Assembly (NCBI GenBank): GCA_963802375.1
Contig: CAWDIJ010000010.1
Location: 496,001 to 560,000, forward strand
Reading direction: 5' to 3'
DNA: 64,000 bases
Source: JACDAN01 sp963802375
Lineage (GTDB): Bacteria; Actinomycetota; Thermoleophilia; Gaiellales; Gaiellaceae
A model generated the notes under the pieces. The model worked only from the letters and a program-made list of their open reading frames with translations. It did no database searches and was not told where the DNA came from. A program made the position numbers and the translations under genes. Shown here piece by piece: positions 24,097-32,273 of the stretch; the first letter of the stretch is position 1; each line of letters starts with the position of its first letter.

Positions 24097-24612
24097 GTGG
24101 CAAGGCTCTGGCCGTTCAGCCGTTCCCGCTCGGCGGACGCGGCGCCCCGACGCGCGTCCTCACCCGGCATCCTCAAGCGCGAGCGCCGCGCGCTGATCCG
24201 CGAGCGCGAGCAGCTCGTCCGCGACCTCGGCGGGATCGTCTACGAGATGTTCCGTCTCGACCGGTTCCGCGTCGAGCTCGTCACGGACCGCTGCCGGACG
24301 CTCGCCTCCATCGACGACCGCCTCGGCGAGATCGACTCGCTGCTCGCATCGGCCACCAGCCGCGGCCCGCGCTGCGAGTGCGGCGCGCCGATCCCCTGGG
24401 GCGCGCACTTCTGCCAGAACTGCGGACGCCCAGCCGGCCCGAGGCCCGTCGTCGCCTGCGCTCGGTGCGGCTCTCCGCTCGCCGCGGACGTCCGGTTCTG
24501 CGGCAGCTGCGGAACCCCGGTCGACGTGGCACCCGAGCTGCCCGAGGACACAGAGCCGGACGGCGAGCCCGTCGACGCCGACGTGATCGCGGCCGGCGAG
24601 CCGAAGGCGTGA
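24097..24612 (+). CDS. Double zinc-ribbon protein
   Basis: 171 residues. The N-terminal half is basic and helical (ILKRERRALIREREQLVRDL; IDDRLGEIDSLL), the C-terminal half has two zinc ribbons, CECGAPIPWGAHFCQNCG (about 89-106) and CARCGSPLAADVRFCGSCG (about 117-135), followed by an acidic tail. Such ribbons usually serve protein or nucleic acid contacts. It overlaps the next gene (GTGA), which carries one more zinc ribbon on a membrane protein, so the two may form a complex. Function unknown. Confidence 0.75.
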   Translation: MARLWPFSRSRSADAAPRRASSPGILKRERRALIREREQLVRDLGGIVYEMFRLDRFRVELVTDRCRTLASIDDRLGEIDSLLASATSRGPRCECGAPIPWGAHFCQNCGRPAGPRPVVACARCGSPLAADVRFCGSCGTPVDVAPELPEDTEPDGEPVDADVIAAGEPKA

Positions 24613-25280
24613 GCCCGGCCGACACGACTTGCTCGCGCTGCGGCGCGACCGTCGAGCCGCTCCAGGAGTACTGCGTCGAGTGCGGGCTGCGGCTGCGCGG
24701 AGTTGGGGTCGTGCCGACGCTCGCGAGCGGCTGGCAGCGGCGTGTGCGCTGGTACCCCGGAGACTGGATCTGGCCCTCGCTCCTGGCGCTCGTCGTCGCA
24801 GTGATCGCCGCCGCCGGCGCGATCTGGTGGACGCGCGACGCGAGCAGCGCGGCGAGCACGACGGTCGTCGGCGACACTGCGCCGCTTCCGACGGTGCCGA
24901 CGACGCAGAGCATCCAGACGACCGGGCCCGCCGCAACGGTCCCGACCCAGACCCGCCTAACGACCACGACGGGGCGGCCGCGCCCGAGACGGCGAGCCCT
25001 GATCGAGTGGCCGCAGGACCGCAACGGCTGGACGCTCGTCCTCGTCTCGCTCCCGACCTCCTCGGGCCGGCCGCAGGCCGTCGGCAGAGCCCGCGAGGCG
25101 ATCCGCGCCGGTCTCGACGAGGTCGGCGTCATCAACTCGTCGGAGTACGCCAGCCTCCACCCGGGCTACTACGTCGTCTTCAGCGGCGTCTACTCGACAA
25201 TCGGCGCGGCGCAGGATGCGGTGTCGGACGCGGCCGAAGCCGGCTACGAGAACGCGTACGCGCGACGAGTGACGTCTTAA
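24609..25280 (+). CDS. Zinc-ribbon membrane protein with SPOR-like C-terminus
   Basis: 223 residues: N-terminal zinc ribbon CSRCGATVEPLQEYCVECG (about 7-25), one membrane helix IWPSLLALVVAVIAAAGAIWW (about 54-74), a long Thr/Pro-rich linker, and a C-terminal domain of about 85 residues (WTLVLVSLPTSSGRPQAVGR; GYYVVFSGVYSTIGAAQDAV; AYARRV) with the layout of SPOR peptidoglycan-binding domains. It would face the cell wall with the ribbon in the cytoplasm. GTG 24609 overlaps the previous stop. A link to septum or wall is inference from the SPOR-like fold. Confidence 0.75.
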   Translation: MSPADTTCSRCGATVEPLQEYCVECGLRLRGVGVVPTLASGWQRRVRWYPGDWIWPSLLALVVAVIAAAGAIWWTRDASSAASTTVVGDTAPLPTVPTTQSIQTTGPAATVPTQTRLTTTTGRPRPRRRALIEWPQDRNGWTLVLVSLPTSSGRPQAVGRAREAIRAGLDEVGVINSSEYASLHPGYYVVFSGVYSTIGAAQDAVSDAAEAGYENAYARRVTS

Positions 25281-25301
25281 CTCCGGCGCCGAGCGAAGGA
25301 G

Positions 25302-25745
25302 CTAGGCCGCGGCGTCGGCGAGGTGCTGGTGGCTCGGGCAGTACTCCCGCTCGGGCAGCGGCGTGCGCTGGCACGGCTTGCCCTTACGGGTCGTCGCCCT
25401 GCAGCGAGGGACGCCGCCGTCGAAGGCGCCGGCCTCGATCTGCTCCGTGATGAAGGCGACCGCGGCGGTCACCCCCTCCTCGACCGCCCAGGCGACCTGC
25501 GCCTGAGCCCGGATCGGGAAGTAGCGGCGAATGTCCTGGAAAAGCGCCCGTTCCGGCTTGGAGAAGTAGAGCGGGTCGCGCGCCAGGCGCTCCATCGTGT
25601 CCTCGCATGCGGCGAGCACCGCACGGCGGTACTCGAGCTGCGTGTCGCGAGAGACATGCGGGTCGATGAGATCTTTGATCGAGCGATAAATCGCCCGTGA
25701 GTACTGATACATACGGTTCTGTATTGCGAGCTTCTGAGCGTCCAT
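25302..25745 (-). CDS. Conserved protein with C-terminal CxxxxxxxxxC...CxxH motif
   Basis: 147 residues. A long helical N-terminal part (MDAQKLAIQNRMYQYSRAIY; PLYFSKPERALFQDIRRYF) is followed by a putative metal-binding tail CRATTRKGKPCQRTPLPERE-YCPSH (about 115-139). That short tail occurs in many actinobacterial proteins of unknown role. A GATACT box lies 5 nt before the ATG. Divergent from the PafBC gene. Function unknown. Confidence 0.7.
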   Translation of the reverse strand: MDAQKLAIQNRMYQYSRAIYRSIKDLIDPHVSRDTQLEYRRAVLAACEDTMERLARDPLYFSKPERALFQDIRRYFPIRAQAQVAWAVEEGVTAAVAFITEQIEAGAFDGGVPRCRATTRKGKPCQRTPLPEREYCPSHQHLADAAA

Positions 25746-25942
25746 CTCTAAGTATCAGCTCCTCGATTAAGCACTCGCAAATGTCTGTTAAGCGCCCTTT
25801 AACAGGTCTTTCACCGCCGCCTTGGCGGGAGCATAACCAAGTTCGGGGCGCTGTTACAAAGTCGGTTTGAAACTTGCCTTGCGAGGCAACGCAACGAGGC
25901 TGACTCGGGGGCCGTGGTCGGATCGGCAAGAATAGGCCGCCC
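25746..25942. promoter_or_regulatory. Divergent AT-richer intergenic region with three hairpins
   Basis: Between the 25302 and PafBC genes lie CTGTTAA-n7-TTAACAG (about 25784-25804), CCGCC-TT-GGCGG (about 25818) and TTGCCT-TGCG-AGGCAA (25874-25889). The AT content is clearly above the neighbourhood. It must contain promoters for both genes and could hold operators or a small RNA; no specific site is identified. Confidence 0.4.
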
Positions 25943-27961
25943 GTGTCGCACGACACCGACAAGCTGATCCGACAGCTCTCCCTCGTCGCCTTTCTGATGG
26001 CGGAGAGACGTGCGCTGACCGCGCGCGACGTCAAGGGAAACGTCGAGGGCTACTCGGAGATGTCAGACGAGGCGTTCGCCCGCCGGTTCTACTCCGACCG
26101 CGCCGAGTTGCTTGCCCTGGGGGTGCCGCTCGACTCGCAGCGGGACGAATTCACGGGCGAGGAGCTCTACACACTCCGCTCCGAGCGCTACTTCCTCGGT
26201 GAGCTCGAGCTCACCGACGACGAGCTGGCGGCGCTCCAGACCGCGTTCTTCCTGCTGGAGGGACGCTTCGCGTACGCCGAGCCGCTCCGACTCGCGCTCC
26301 AGAACCTCGCTCTCGGACGGCCCGCCTTCGAGCGGCCGCCCAGCGGCGCCGCGGATCGGGTGGAGATTCGCGAGGTGGACTACTCGCCCGAGACGCCCGG
26401 CAGGCTCGCAAAGCTCGAGGGCGCGATCTCGAAGCAGCGCACGGTCAAGTTCAACTACCACGCCATCTCGAGGAACAAGGAGCAGGAGCGGACGATCGAC
26501 CCGTACGCCCTCCTGATCGACGCCGGCCGCTGGTACGTGATCGGCCGGGACCACGACCGCGACGCGAACCGAACGTTCCGCATCTCCCGGATCCGCGGCG
26601 AGATCCGGCTGGCGACCCGGCGCGAGCGCGACTTCCGGCTCCCCGAGGACTTCGACGTCGAGGCGCACCGCGGACGCGCACACTGGCAGATCGGCGATCT
26701 GGTCGGCGAAGCGCGGGTCGAGGTCGCCGGCGACACGGCCTGGTGGGTGGAGCGCGTCTACGGCCGTGCCGGGCGGATCGAGGACAGCGTCTTCGTCACG
26801 CAATACGCGAGCCTCGGGCCACTCGTCCGCTGGATCCTGCGCCAGGACGGACGTGCCGTCCCCATCTCGCCGCCGGCGCTCCGCCGGGAGGTGAAGGGGG
26901 CGCTCGAGCTCGTACGCGAGCGGCACGAGGCGGACCCGCCGTCGCTCGCGAAGGAGGCTGTGCAGAAAGCTCTGGAGCCGCTCGAACGGCCCGGCTCGCC
27001 GGTCGCGCCGGAGCGCTTCGGCCTCCTCCAGGCGCTGCTCGCCTACCTCCTCGACCGCTGCGGGGACAGCACGAGCACGGACATCCCGGCCGCGGAGCTG
27101 AGCGAGCGCTTCCGCATCCCGCCCGAGGCGCTCGAGGAGCATCTGTCGCTGCTGAACCTCGTGAATTTCGGAGGCGGCTGCTACGCGGTCTACGCCGAGC
27201 TGCGCGGTGACCACGTCCACGTCGACAAGGAGCTCTTCGGCGACACGTTCCGCGCGCCCCCGAGGCTGACGCCGCTCGAGGCCCGCGCGATCCGCCTGGC
27301 GCTGGAGTTCGTCGGGCCGATGATCGCCGCCGACGCGCACACTCCGCTGGACCGCGTCCGCAAGAAGCTCGAGGAGACCTTCGGTGAGTTCGAGCTCGCA
27401 CAGACGCCGGAGCCTGACGTGTCTCGCTCCGAGGTCGATCTCGTCACGACCTTCAGCGACGCGATCAACCAGCGGAAGCTGGTCGAGATCGAGCACCTCA
27501 AGGAGGGCGACAGGGACTCGACGACACGAACGGTCGAGCCGTACCGCCTGGAGCGGCGGCTGCCGTTCTGGTACGTCCACACGTGGGACCGCGACAAGGA
27601 CGGCGAACGGAGCTTCCGCCTCGACAGGATCCGCAGCGCGAAGAAGCTCCGCGAGCGCTTCGAGCCGCGCGAGGGCTTCGACCCGAACGAGTTCGAAGGG
27701 ACGAGACCCGTGCGGATCTGGTACTCGCCGGAGGTCGCGCGCTGGGAGGTCGAGCGCGGCGCGACGCCGCTCTCCGACGGCTCGGCTGTGCGGGAGACGA
27801 CGGCGGGCGAGGAGTGGCTCGTCGGCGAGATCCTCTCCTTCCGCGGCGAGGCGGTGGTGCTCGAGCCTGACCTCAGGAAGCGCGTCGCGGCCCGCACGAA
27901 GCAGCTCGCCCGCGAGCTCGGCGTCTCGCGCGTGGCGGCGGCAGCGCGCGGCTCGCGCTAG
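25943..27961 (+). CDS. pafBC: Fused PafB-PafC-type WYL-domain transcriptional regulator
   Basis: 672 residues, about twice the length of one PafB or PafC, with two copies of helix-turn-helix plus WYL domain. Half one: LIRQLSLVAFLMAERRALTARDV with the WYL domain around DPYALLIDAGRWYVIGRD and FRISRIRGEI. Half two from about residue 340: ERFGLLQALLAYLLDRCG, then VEPYRLERRLPFWYVHTWD and FRLDRIRS. In mycobacteria PafB and PafC form a heterodimer that activates LexA-independent DNA-damage genes; here both are one chain. Pup-proteasome genes are not adjacent. The TAG stop lies in twin-palindrome copy 3. GTG start chosen at 25943. Confidence 0.85.
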   Translation: MSHDTDKLIRQLSLVAFLMAERRALTARDVKGNVEGYSEMSDEAFARRFYSDRAELLALGVPLDSQRDEFTGEELYTLRSERYFLGELELTDDELAALQTAFFLLEGRFAYAEPLRLALQNLALGRPAFERPPSGAADRVEIREVDYSPETPGRLAKLEGAISKQRTVKFNYHAISRNKEQERTIDPYALLIDAGRWYVIGRDHDRDANRTFRISRIRGEIRLATRRERDFRLPEDFDVEAHRGRAHWQIGDLVGEARVEVAGDTAWWVERVYGRAGRIEDSVFVTQYASLGPLVRWILRQDGRAVPISPPALRREVKGALELVRERHEADPPSLAKEAVQKALEPLERPGSPVAPERFGLLQALLAYLLDRCGDSTSTDIPAAELSERFRIPPEALEEHLSLLNLVNFGGGCYAVYAELRGDHVHVDKELFGDTFRAPPRLTPLEARAIRLALEFVGPMIAADAHTPLDRVRKKLEETFGEFELAQTPEPDVSRSEVDLVTTFSDAINQRKLVEIEHLKEGDRDSTTRTVEPYRLERRLPFWYVHTWDRDKDGERSFRLDRIRSAKKLRERFEPREGFDPNEFEGTRPVRIWYSPEVARWEVERGATPLSDGSAVRETTAGEEWLVGEILSFRGEAVVLEPDLRKRVAARTKQLARELGVSRVAAAARGSR

Positions 27962-28034
27962 TAACAGACTGTTACTAGCCTCCGGGGCCGCTTGCCGAGC
28001 GGCTCCCAGGGCCTTGTAACAGAGTGTTACTTGG
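27957..28034. repeat. Twin-palindrome element, copy 3, between convergent genes
   Basis: Left palindrome GCTAGTAACA-n3-TGTTACTAGC (27957-27979), right palindrome TTGTAACA-GAG-TGTTACTT (28014-28032), core spacing 55 bp. The centre of the left one is GAC where copy 2 has CTG, so the arms changed together (AACAG/CTGTT against AACAC/GTGTT). The spacer forms GCCGCT-TGCCG-AGCGGC. It contains the stop codon of the plus-strand gene and abuts the stop of the minus-strand permease, so it may act as a bidirectional terminator. Confidence 0.8.
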
Positions 28035-28035
28035 C

Positions 28036-28941
28036 CTAGACGGCGAAGCCCTTGCGCCAGCGGCGCACGATGCGCCACTGCAGCCACACGATCAGCGCCG
28101 TCAGCAGGAACATCACCAGCGTGGCGGCGGACGCGTAGCCGTAGCGCAGGAACTCGAACGCGTTCCGGTAGACGAACAGCGGCACGTACGTCGTCGAGAA
28201 CTCCGGTGGGCCGCCCTCGGTCACGACGAGCGCCGGGACGAAGGTCCACTGGAGGCTGTAGATCGTGTCGCGCGCGAACAGCAGGAGGAGGATCGGCGCC
28301 ATCAGCGGCAGGGTCACGCGCCTGAACACACCCCACGCCGTCGCGTCCTCCAGTGCGGCCAGGTCGTAGAGCTCCGTCGGCAGGCCCTGGCGGGTGACGA
28401 GGAGGACCACGAAGCCCTCACCGATCGTGAACAGGCTCATGATGATGATCGCTGCACGGGCGTCGTTCGGATGGGTCAGCCACTGCGGCGGCTGGACGCC
28501 CCACGCTGTGGTCGTCGGGCTGTCGCCGTGCCAGCGGAGGAGCAAATTGATCGGCCCGTACAGCGGGTTGAAGAGCCAGATCCAGACGAGCCCGTACGCG
28601 ATGTCCGGGATCACGGTCGGAAGAGCGGCGGACGAGCGGTAGGTGCCGACGCCGGTGAACCGGCGGTGCAGCAGGAGCGCCAGGCCGAGCGCGCCGACGA
28701 GGCGGAGCGGCACGGCGATCGCAGCAAAGACGAGCGAGTTCTTCAGAGCGATCCCGAAGATCTCGTCGTCCAACAGCTCGCGGAAGTTGTCGAGCCCGTT
28801 GAAGTTGGGCGAGCGGATCAAGTCGTACTCCGTGAAGGCGAGGCCGAAGGTGACGAGCGCCGGCAGCGCGACCAGCGCGACGAGGCCGAAGACGTACGGC
28901 GCGAGCATGAGGAAGACCTGACGCCGCTCGCTCATGGCCAC
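28036..28941 (-). CDS. Sugar ABC transporter permease (MalF/LacF type)
   Basis: 301 residues with six membrane helices, beginning RRQVFLMLAPYVFGLVALVAL. The inner-membrane component motif that docks on the ATPase is ELYDLAALEDATAWGVFRRVTLPLM (EAA loop, about 190-214, quoted in part). It forms the channel with the second permease. Start overlaps the ATPase stop by 10 nt. Last gene of the operon; the substrate is probably an oligosaccharide or glycerol-phosphate-like compound, not resolvable here. Confidence 0.92.
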   Translation of the reverse strand: MAMSERRQVFLMLAPYVFGLVALVALPALVTFGLAFTEYDLIRSPNFNGLDNFRELLDDEIFGIALKNSLVFAAIAVPLRLVGALGLALLLHRRFTGVGTYRSSAALPTVIPDIAYGLVWIWLFNPLYGPINLLLRWHGDSPTTTAWGVQPPQWLTHPNDARAAIIIMSLFTIGEGFVVLLVTRQGLPTELYDLAALEDATAWGVFRRVTLPLMAPILLLLFARDTIYSLQWTFVPALVVTEGGPPEFSTTYVPLFVYRNAFEFLRYGYASAATLVMFLLTALIVWLQWRIVRRWRKGFAV

Positions 28942-29936
28942 TCGCGCCGCTCGCCGGTCGACTCGTCGAAGAGGTGCGTGGCCTCGCGATCGAAGCCTGC
29001 GCCCACTGCCGCGCCTTCGGCGGGCCGCGAGTGCGCCGGAACCCGCGCGACCAGCCCGCGGTCGAGATGGACGTACGCATCGCTTCCCGCCACCTCGACA
29101 AGGTCGACTCGGGTCGGCACACCGTCCTTCCCGAGCCTCACGTGCTCCGGCCGGACTCCGAGCACCGTTCCTTCGGGGATCTCGTAGAACCGGCTTGCCG
29201 CCTCGTGGCCGAGGAAGTTCATCGCCGGGCTGCCGAGGAAGCCGGCGACGAAGCGGTCGCGCGGCCGCCCGTAGACCTCGTCGGGCGTCCCCACCTGCCG
29301 GACGCGGCCGGCGTCGAGCACCGCGATCCTGTCCCCGAGGGTCAGCGCCTCGACCTGGTCGTGCGTGACGTGCACCATCGTCGATCCGATCTCCCGGTGC
29401 AGCCGCCGGAGCTCGGTGCGCATCTGCACCCGGGTGCCCGCGTCGAGGTTGGAGAGGGGCTCGTCGAGGAGGAATGCGTCGGGCCGTCGCACCAGCGCCC
29501 GGGCGAGCGCGACACGTTGGCGCTCGCCGCCGGAGAGCTCGTACGGGCGGCGCTCGAGGAAGTCCACGACGCCGACGAGCTCAGACGCCTCCGCGACCCG
29601 TTCGCGCACGACCTGCTTCGGCTCCTCGCGCACCACCAGGCCGAAGGCGATGTTCTCGCGAACCGTCAGGTGCGGGAAGAGCGCGTAGCTCTGGAAGACC
29701 ATCGACACGTTGCGGGCGGCCGGTCTCACCTGCGTCACGTCGCGGTCGCCGATCCTGATCGTTCCCTCGTCGACGGCCTCCAGTCCCGCAACGCACCGGA
29801 GAAGCGTGCTCTTCCCGCATCCCGAGGGGCCGACGACGACGAGGAGCTCGCCGTCCCTTGCCTCGAGGTCGACGCCGTCCAGGGCCGTCGTCTCGCCGAA
29901 GCGCTTGCGAACCCTGTCGAGTGCGATCCGGCTCAT
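28932..29936 (-). CDS. Sugar ABC transporter ATP-binding protein (MalK/UgpC type)
   Basis: 334 residues. Walker A VVGPSGCGKST (about 35-45), signature LSGGERQRVALARAL (about 132-146), Walker B DAFLLDEPLSNLD, H-loop HVTHDQ, and a C-terminal MalK-type OB domain (VLGVRPEHVRLG; AEGAAVGAGFDREATHLFD). It powers uptake through the two permeases. ATG 29936 is preferred over ATG 29948 because 29936 overlaps the permease stop (29933) in the usual 4-nt fashion. Confidence 0.93.
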   Translation of the reverse strand: MSRIALDRVRKRFGETTALDGVDLEARDGELLVVVGPSGCGKSTLLRCVAGLEAVDEGTIRIGDRDVTQVRPAARNVSMVFQSYALFPHLTVRENIAFGLVVREEPKQVVRERVAEASELVGVVDFLERRPYELSGGERQRVALARALVRRPDAFLLDEPLSNLDAGTRVQMRTELRRLHREIGSTMVHVTHDQVEALTLGDRIAVLDAGRVRQVGTPDEVYGRPRDRFVAGFLGSPAMNFLGHEAASRFYEIPEGTVLGVRPEHVRLGKDGVPTRVDLVEVAGSDAYVHLDRGLVARVPAHSRPAEGAAVGAGFDREATHLFDESTGERREWP

Positions 29937-30769
29937 CGTCCGAGCCACCCCGCCCCGCGGTCCTCGTGGAGGAAGTAGCGCTGGGCGATCACGAACGCCA
30001 ACACGACGGGCGCAGTCGCGACCACGGCGCCGGCCAGCAGCATCGGATAGTTCGTGCGGTCGAGCGTCTCCAGCGAGCGAAGGCCGAGCGGGAGCGTGTA
30101 GAGGTCAGGGTCGAAGAGGTAGACCAGCGGCTCGAGGAAGTTTCCCCACGACGCGATGAAGGCCAGCAGGGCGACCGCGATGGTCACCGGTCGCACGAGC
30201 GGCATCCCGAGGCGGCGCCACATCGCGAACGGCGACATCCCCTCCAGGCGTGCCGCCTCGAACAGCTCCTTCGGAAGCCGGCGGAAGCTCCAGTAGAAGA
30301 GCAGGACGTAGAACGGCGAGAGCCCGAGCAGCGCGGGTGCGATCAGCGGAACCCAGGTGTCGGTCAGGCCGAGCCAGCGGAACATCGTGAAGCGCGGGAC
30401 GAGCAGCGCGGTGACGGGGATCATCAGCGCGGCGAACGAGAGGCCGACCAGCACGGCCCGCGCACGCCCGGCCACGAGCAGCAGCGCGAACCCGGCCAGG
30501 GAGGCCACCAGCACCGCGAGCGGCACCGTCAGCGCCGCGACGATCAGCGAGTTGACCGTGTGGATCGCCAGATCGACGAGGTCGAAGGCGCGCTCGTAGC
30601 TCGTCGTCGAGACCGGCCGCGGGATCAGCTCCGGCGCGCGTGGAGGCGGCTGACCCGGCTCGCGGAGCGACCCACTGGCCATGAACCAGAGCGGGAGCAG
30701 GAAGACGACGGCCACCGCGATCGCGACCGGCTGTCGCCAGCCTCCCCACTTGCGCTCGCCGGCCCTCAC
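29933..30769 (-). CDS. Sugar ABC transporter permease (MalG type)
   Basis: 278 residues, six membrane helices; EAA loop KELFEAARLEGMSPFAMWRR (about 170-189) contacts the ATPase. GTG start at 30769. An in-frame Pro/Arg-rich first loop (RPVSTTSYERAFD) is extracytoplasmic. Second gene of the four-gene import operon. Confidence 0.92.
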   Translation of the reverse strand: MRAGERKWGGWRQPVAIAVAVVFLLPLWFMASGSLREPGQPPPRAPELIPRPVSTTSYERAFDLVDLAIHTVNSLIVAALTVPLAVLVASLAGFALLLVAGRARAVLVGLSFAALMIPVTALLVPRFTMFRWLGLTDTWVPLIAPALLGLSPFYVLLFYWSFRRLPKELFEAARLEGMSPFAMWRRLGMPLVRPVTIAVALLAFIASWGNFLEPLVYLFDPDLYTLPLGLRSLETLDRTNYPMLLAGAVVATAPVVLAFVIAQRYFLHEDRGAGWLGR

Positions 30770-30787
30770 GTGCCGCCGAGTGTAGAG

Positions 30788-32134
30788 CTAGCCCTCGGCG
30801 CTCTCGGCGCGTGCGAACAGCGGTCGAGTTTTCGCGTCGATCTCCGCGACCACCTTGTCCACGGGCTGCGCGAGATACATGCCGTTCTCCAGGAGCCCGT
30901 TCGTCACGTCCTCGATCTCGGGCCACGTGGAGACGGTCGGCACGTGCTGGATCGTCTCGATCGCATCGAGGAACGCCTGCGAGTTCTTCGGCTTCTGGGC
31001 CGGATCGAGGAAGGCGTCCGACTCCGCCACCGAGCGGAGCGACGGCACGGTCCGTCCTGTCTTCGCGACGACCGCGGCTCCTTCGGGACCGAGCGCGTAC
31101 TCGACGAACCGCCAGGCGGCGTCCTTGGAGTCCGATGCCTCGGTCATGCAGTACGCGTCCGAGTGGAGGATGTTCGCGGGCTCGCGGTGGTACGGCAGAG
31201 AGACGACGTCCCAGTCGAACTCCGCCGCCTCCCGAAGGCTCGGAACCGCGCGGCGCGAGTCCATGAGCATCGCGAGCCGGCCGTTCACGAAGCGGCTCTC
31301 GTCGTCCTCCGCCTCGACCTCCTGGTCGGTCGGTACGACGCCGTGAAGCGTCCGGAGCTGGAAGAACGCCTCGATCGTCTGCTTCGCCTCGATGGTGTCG
31401 AGCGTGAACCGGGTCGGGTTGTCGGCGTCGTCGACGATCTCGCCGCCGTTCGACCAGACGAACGGCGCAACCCTGATGATGGAGGGCTCGATCCCAAGCC
31501 CGTAGATCTCGGCCGGGGCGGTGTTCGGCGCCGGCAGGTCCGGATCGGCGCCGCGGACCGGCTGGCCGCTCTTGTCACGCGTCATCTGCTGCGCCCGGAC
31601 GACGAGCTCGTTCCAGTGCATGCCGTCCCTCGGAAGCGGGACGCCGAACCGTTTGAAGAGGTCGCGGTTGTAGTAGACGATCAGGCTCGAGATGTTCTGT
31701 GGGAGGCAGGTCTGCTCGCCCTTCCACCGGAATGCTTCCAGCGCCTCGGGGTAGAAGTCATCCTCCTGGAAGGCGTCCGAGTCCTCGAGGTACGCCGCCA
31801 GCGGCTCGAGCGCGTCACGCGCGGCGAACTGGCCGTAGAAGCGGTAGTTCATGAGGAAGAGGTCGGGCGGAGCACCGCCGGCAAGCGAGGTCGAGAGGCG
31901 CGCGATCAGGTCCTCGCGGTCGCTCGCCTCGATCAGCTGCACGTTGATGTCCGGCACCTCTTCGTTGAATGACTTGATCAGCGTCCGGTACGCGTTGATC
32001 TCCGCCGGATCGCCGAAGATCAAGAAACGGATCGAGCCCGAGGCTGCCCCCGAGTCGTCGTCGCCACCGCACGCCGTGGCCACGGGAAGTGCGGCCAAGG
32101 CGAGCACGGCGACGGCGACTCGGAGCAGAGGCAT
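30788..32134 (-). CDS. Extracellular sugar-binding lipoprotein of ABC transporter
   Basis: 448 residues, family-1 solute-binding protein. Lipoprotein signal MPLLRVAVAVLALAALPVA ending in the lipobox TAC with Cys at about residue 22, then GGDDDSG linker. Typical segments are IRFLIFGDPAEINAYRTLI, FNEEVPDINVQLI, PDLFLMNYRFYGQFAARDAL and WRFVEYALGPEGAAVVA. It delivers substrate to the permeases. ATG 32134 is chosen over ATG 32143 because the promoter (TTGACA, 18 bp, TATCAA) ends 8 nt before it. First gene of the operon. Confidence 0.92.
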   Translation of the reverse strand: MPLLRVAVAVLALAALPVATACGGDDDSGAASGSIRFLIFGDPAEINAYRTLIKSFNEEVPDINVQLIEASDREDLIARLSTSLAGGAPPDLFLMNYRFYGQFAARDALEPLAAYLEDSDAFQEDDFYPEALEAFRWKGEQTCLPQNISSLIVYYNRDLFKRFGVPLPRDGMHWNELVVRAQQMTRDKSGQPVRGADPDLPAPNTAPAEIYGLGIEPSIIRVAPFVWSNGGEIVDDADNPTRFTLDTIEAKQTIEAFFQLRTLHGVVPTDQEVEAEDDESRFVNGRLAMLMDSRRAVPSLREAAEFDWDVVSLPYHREPANILHSDAYCMTEASDSKDAAWRFVEYALGPEGAAVVAKTGRTVPSLRSVAESDAFLDPAQKPKNSQAFLDAIETIQHVPTVSTWPEIEDVTNGLLENGMYLAQPVDKVVAEIDAKTRPLFARAESAEG

Positions 32135-32142
32135 GGGCGGCA

Positions 32143-32226
32143 TTGATACGTGGGCGGAAGGGCACCTGTCAAGGGCAACTTTTTGGCTTGATCAAGCCGT
32201 TCTTGGCGCCATTATTCTGATATCAG
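32143..32226 (-). promoter_or_regulatory. Promoter and candidate operator of the sugar transporter operon
   Basis: On the minus strand TTGACA (32172-32167), an 18-bp spacer and TATCAA (32148-32143) precede the ATG at 32134. Just upstream is the perfect 14-bp palindrome GGCTTGATCAAGCC (32185-32198) and further up CTGATATCAG (32217-32226). The region is the most AT-rich within several kb. A LacI- or GntR-type regulator site is plausible but no regulator gene is adjacent. Confidence 0.55.
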
Positions 32227-32273
32227 AGCTCGTTCGGACTGCTATCACGCAAAGGACGGGAGCGCCGCAGCCC

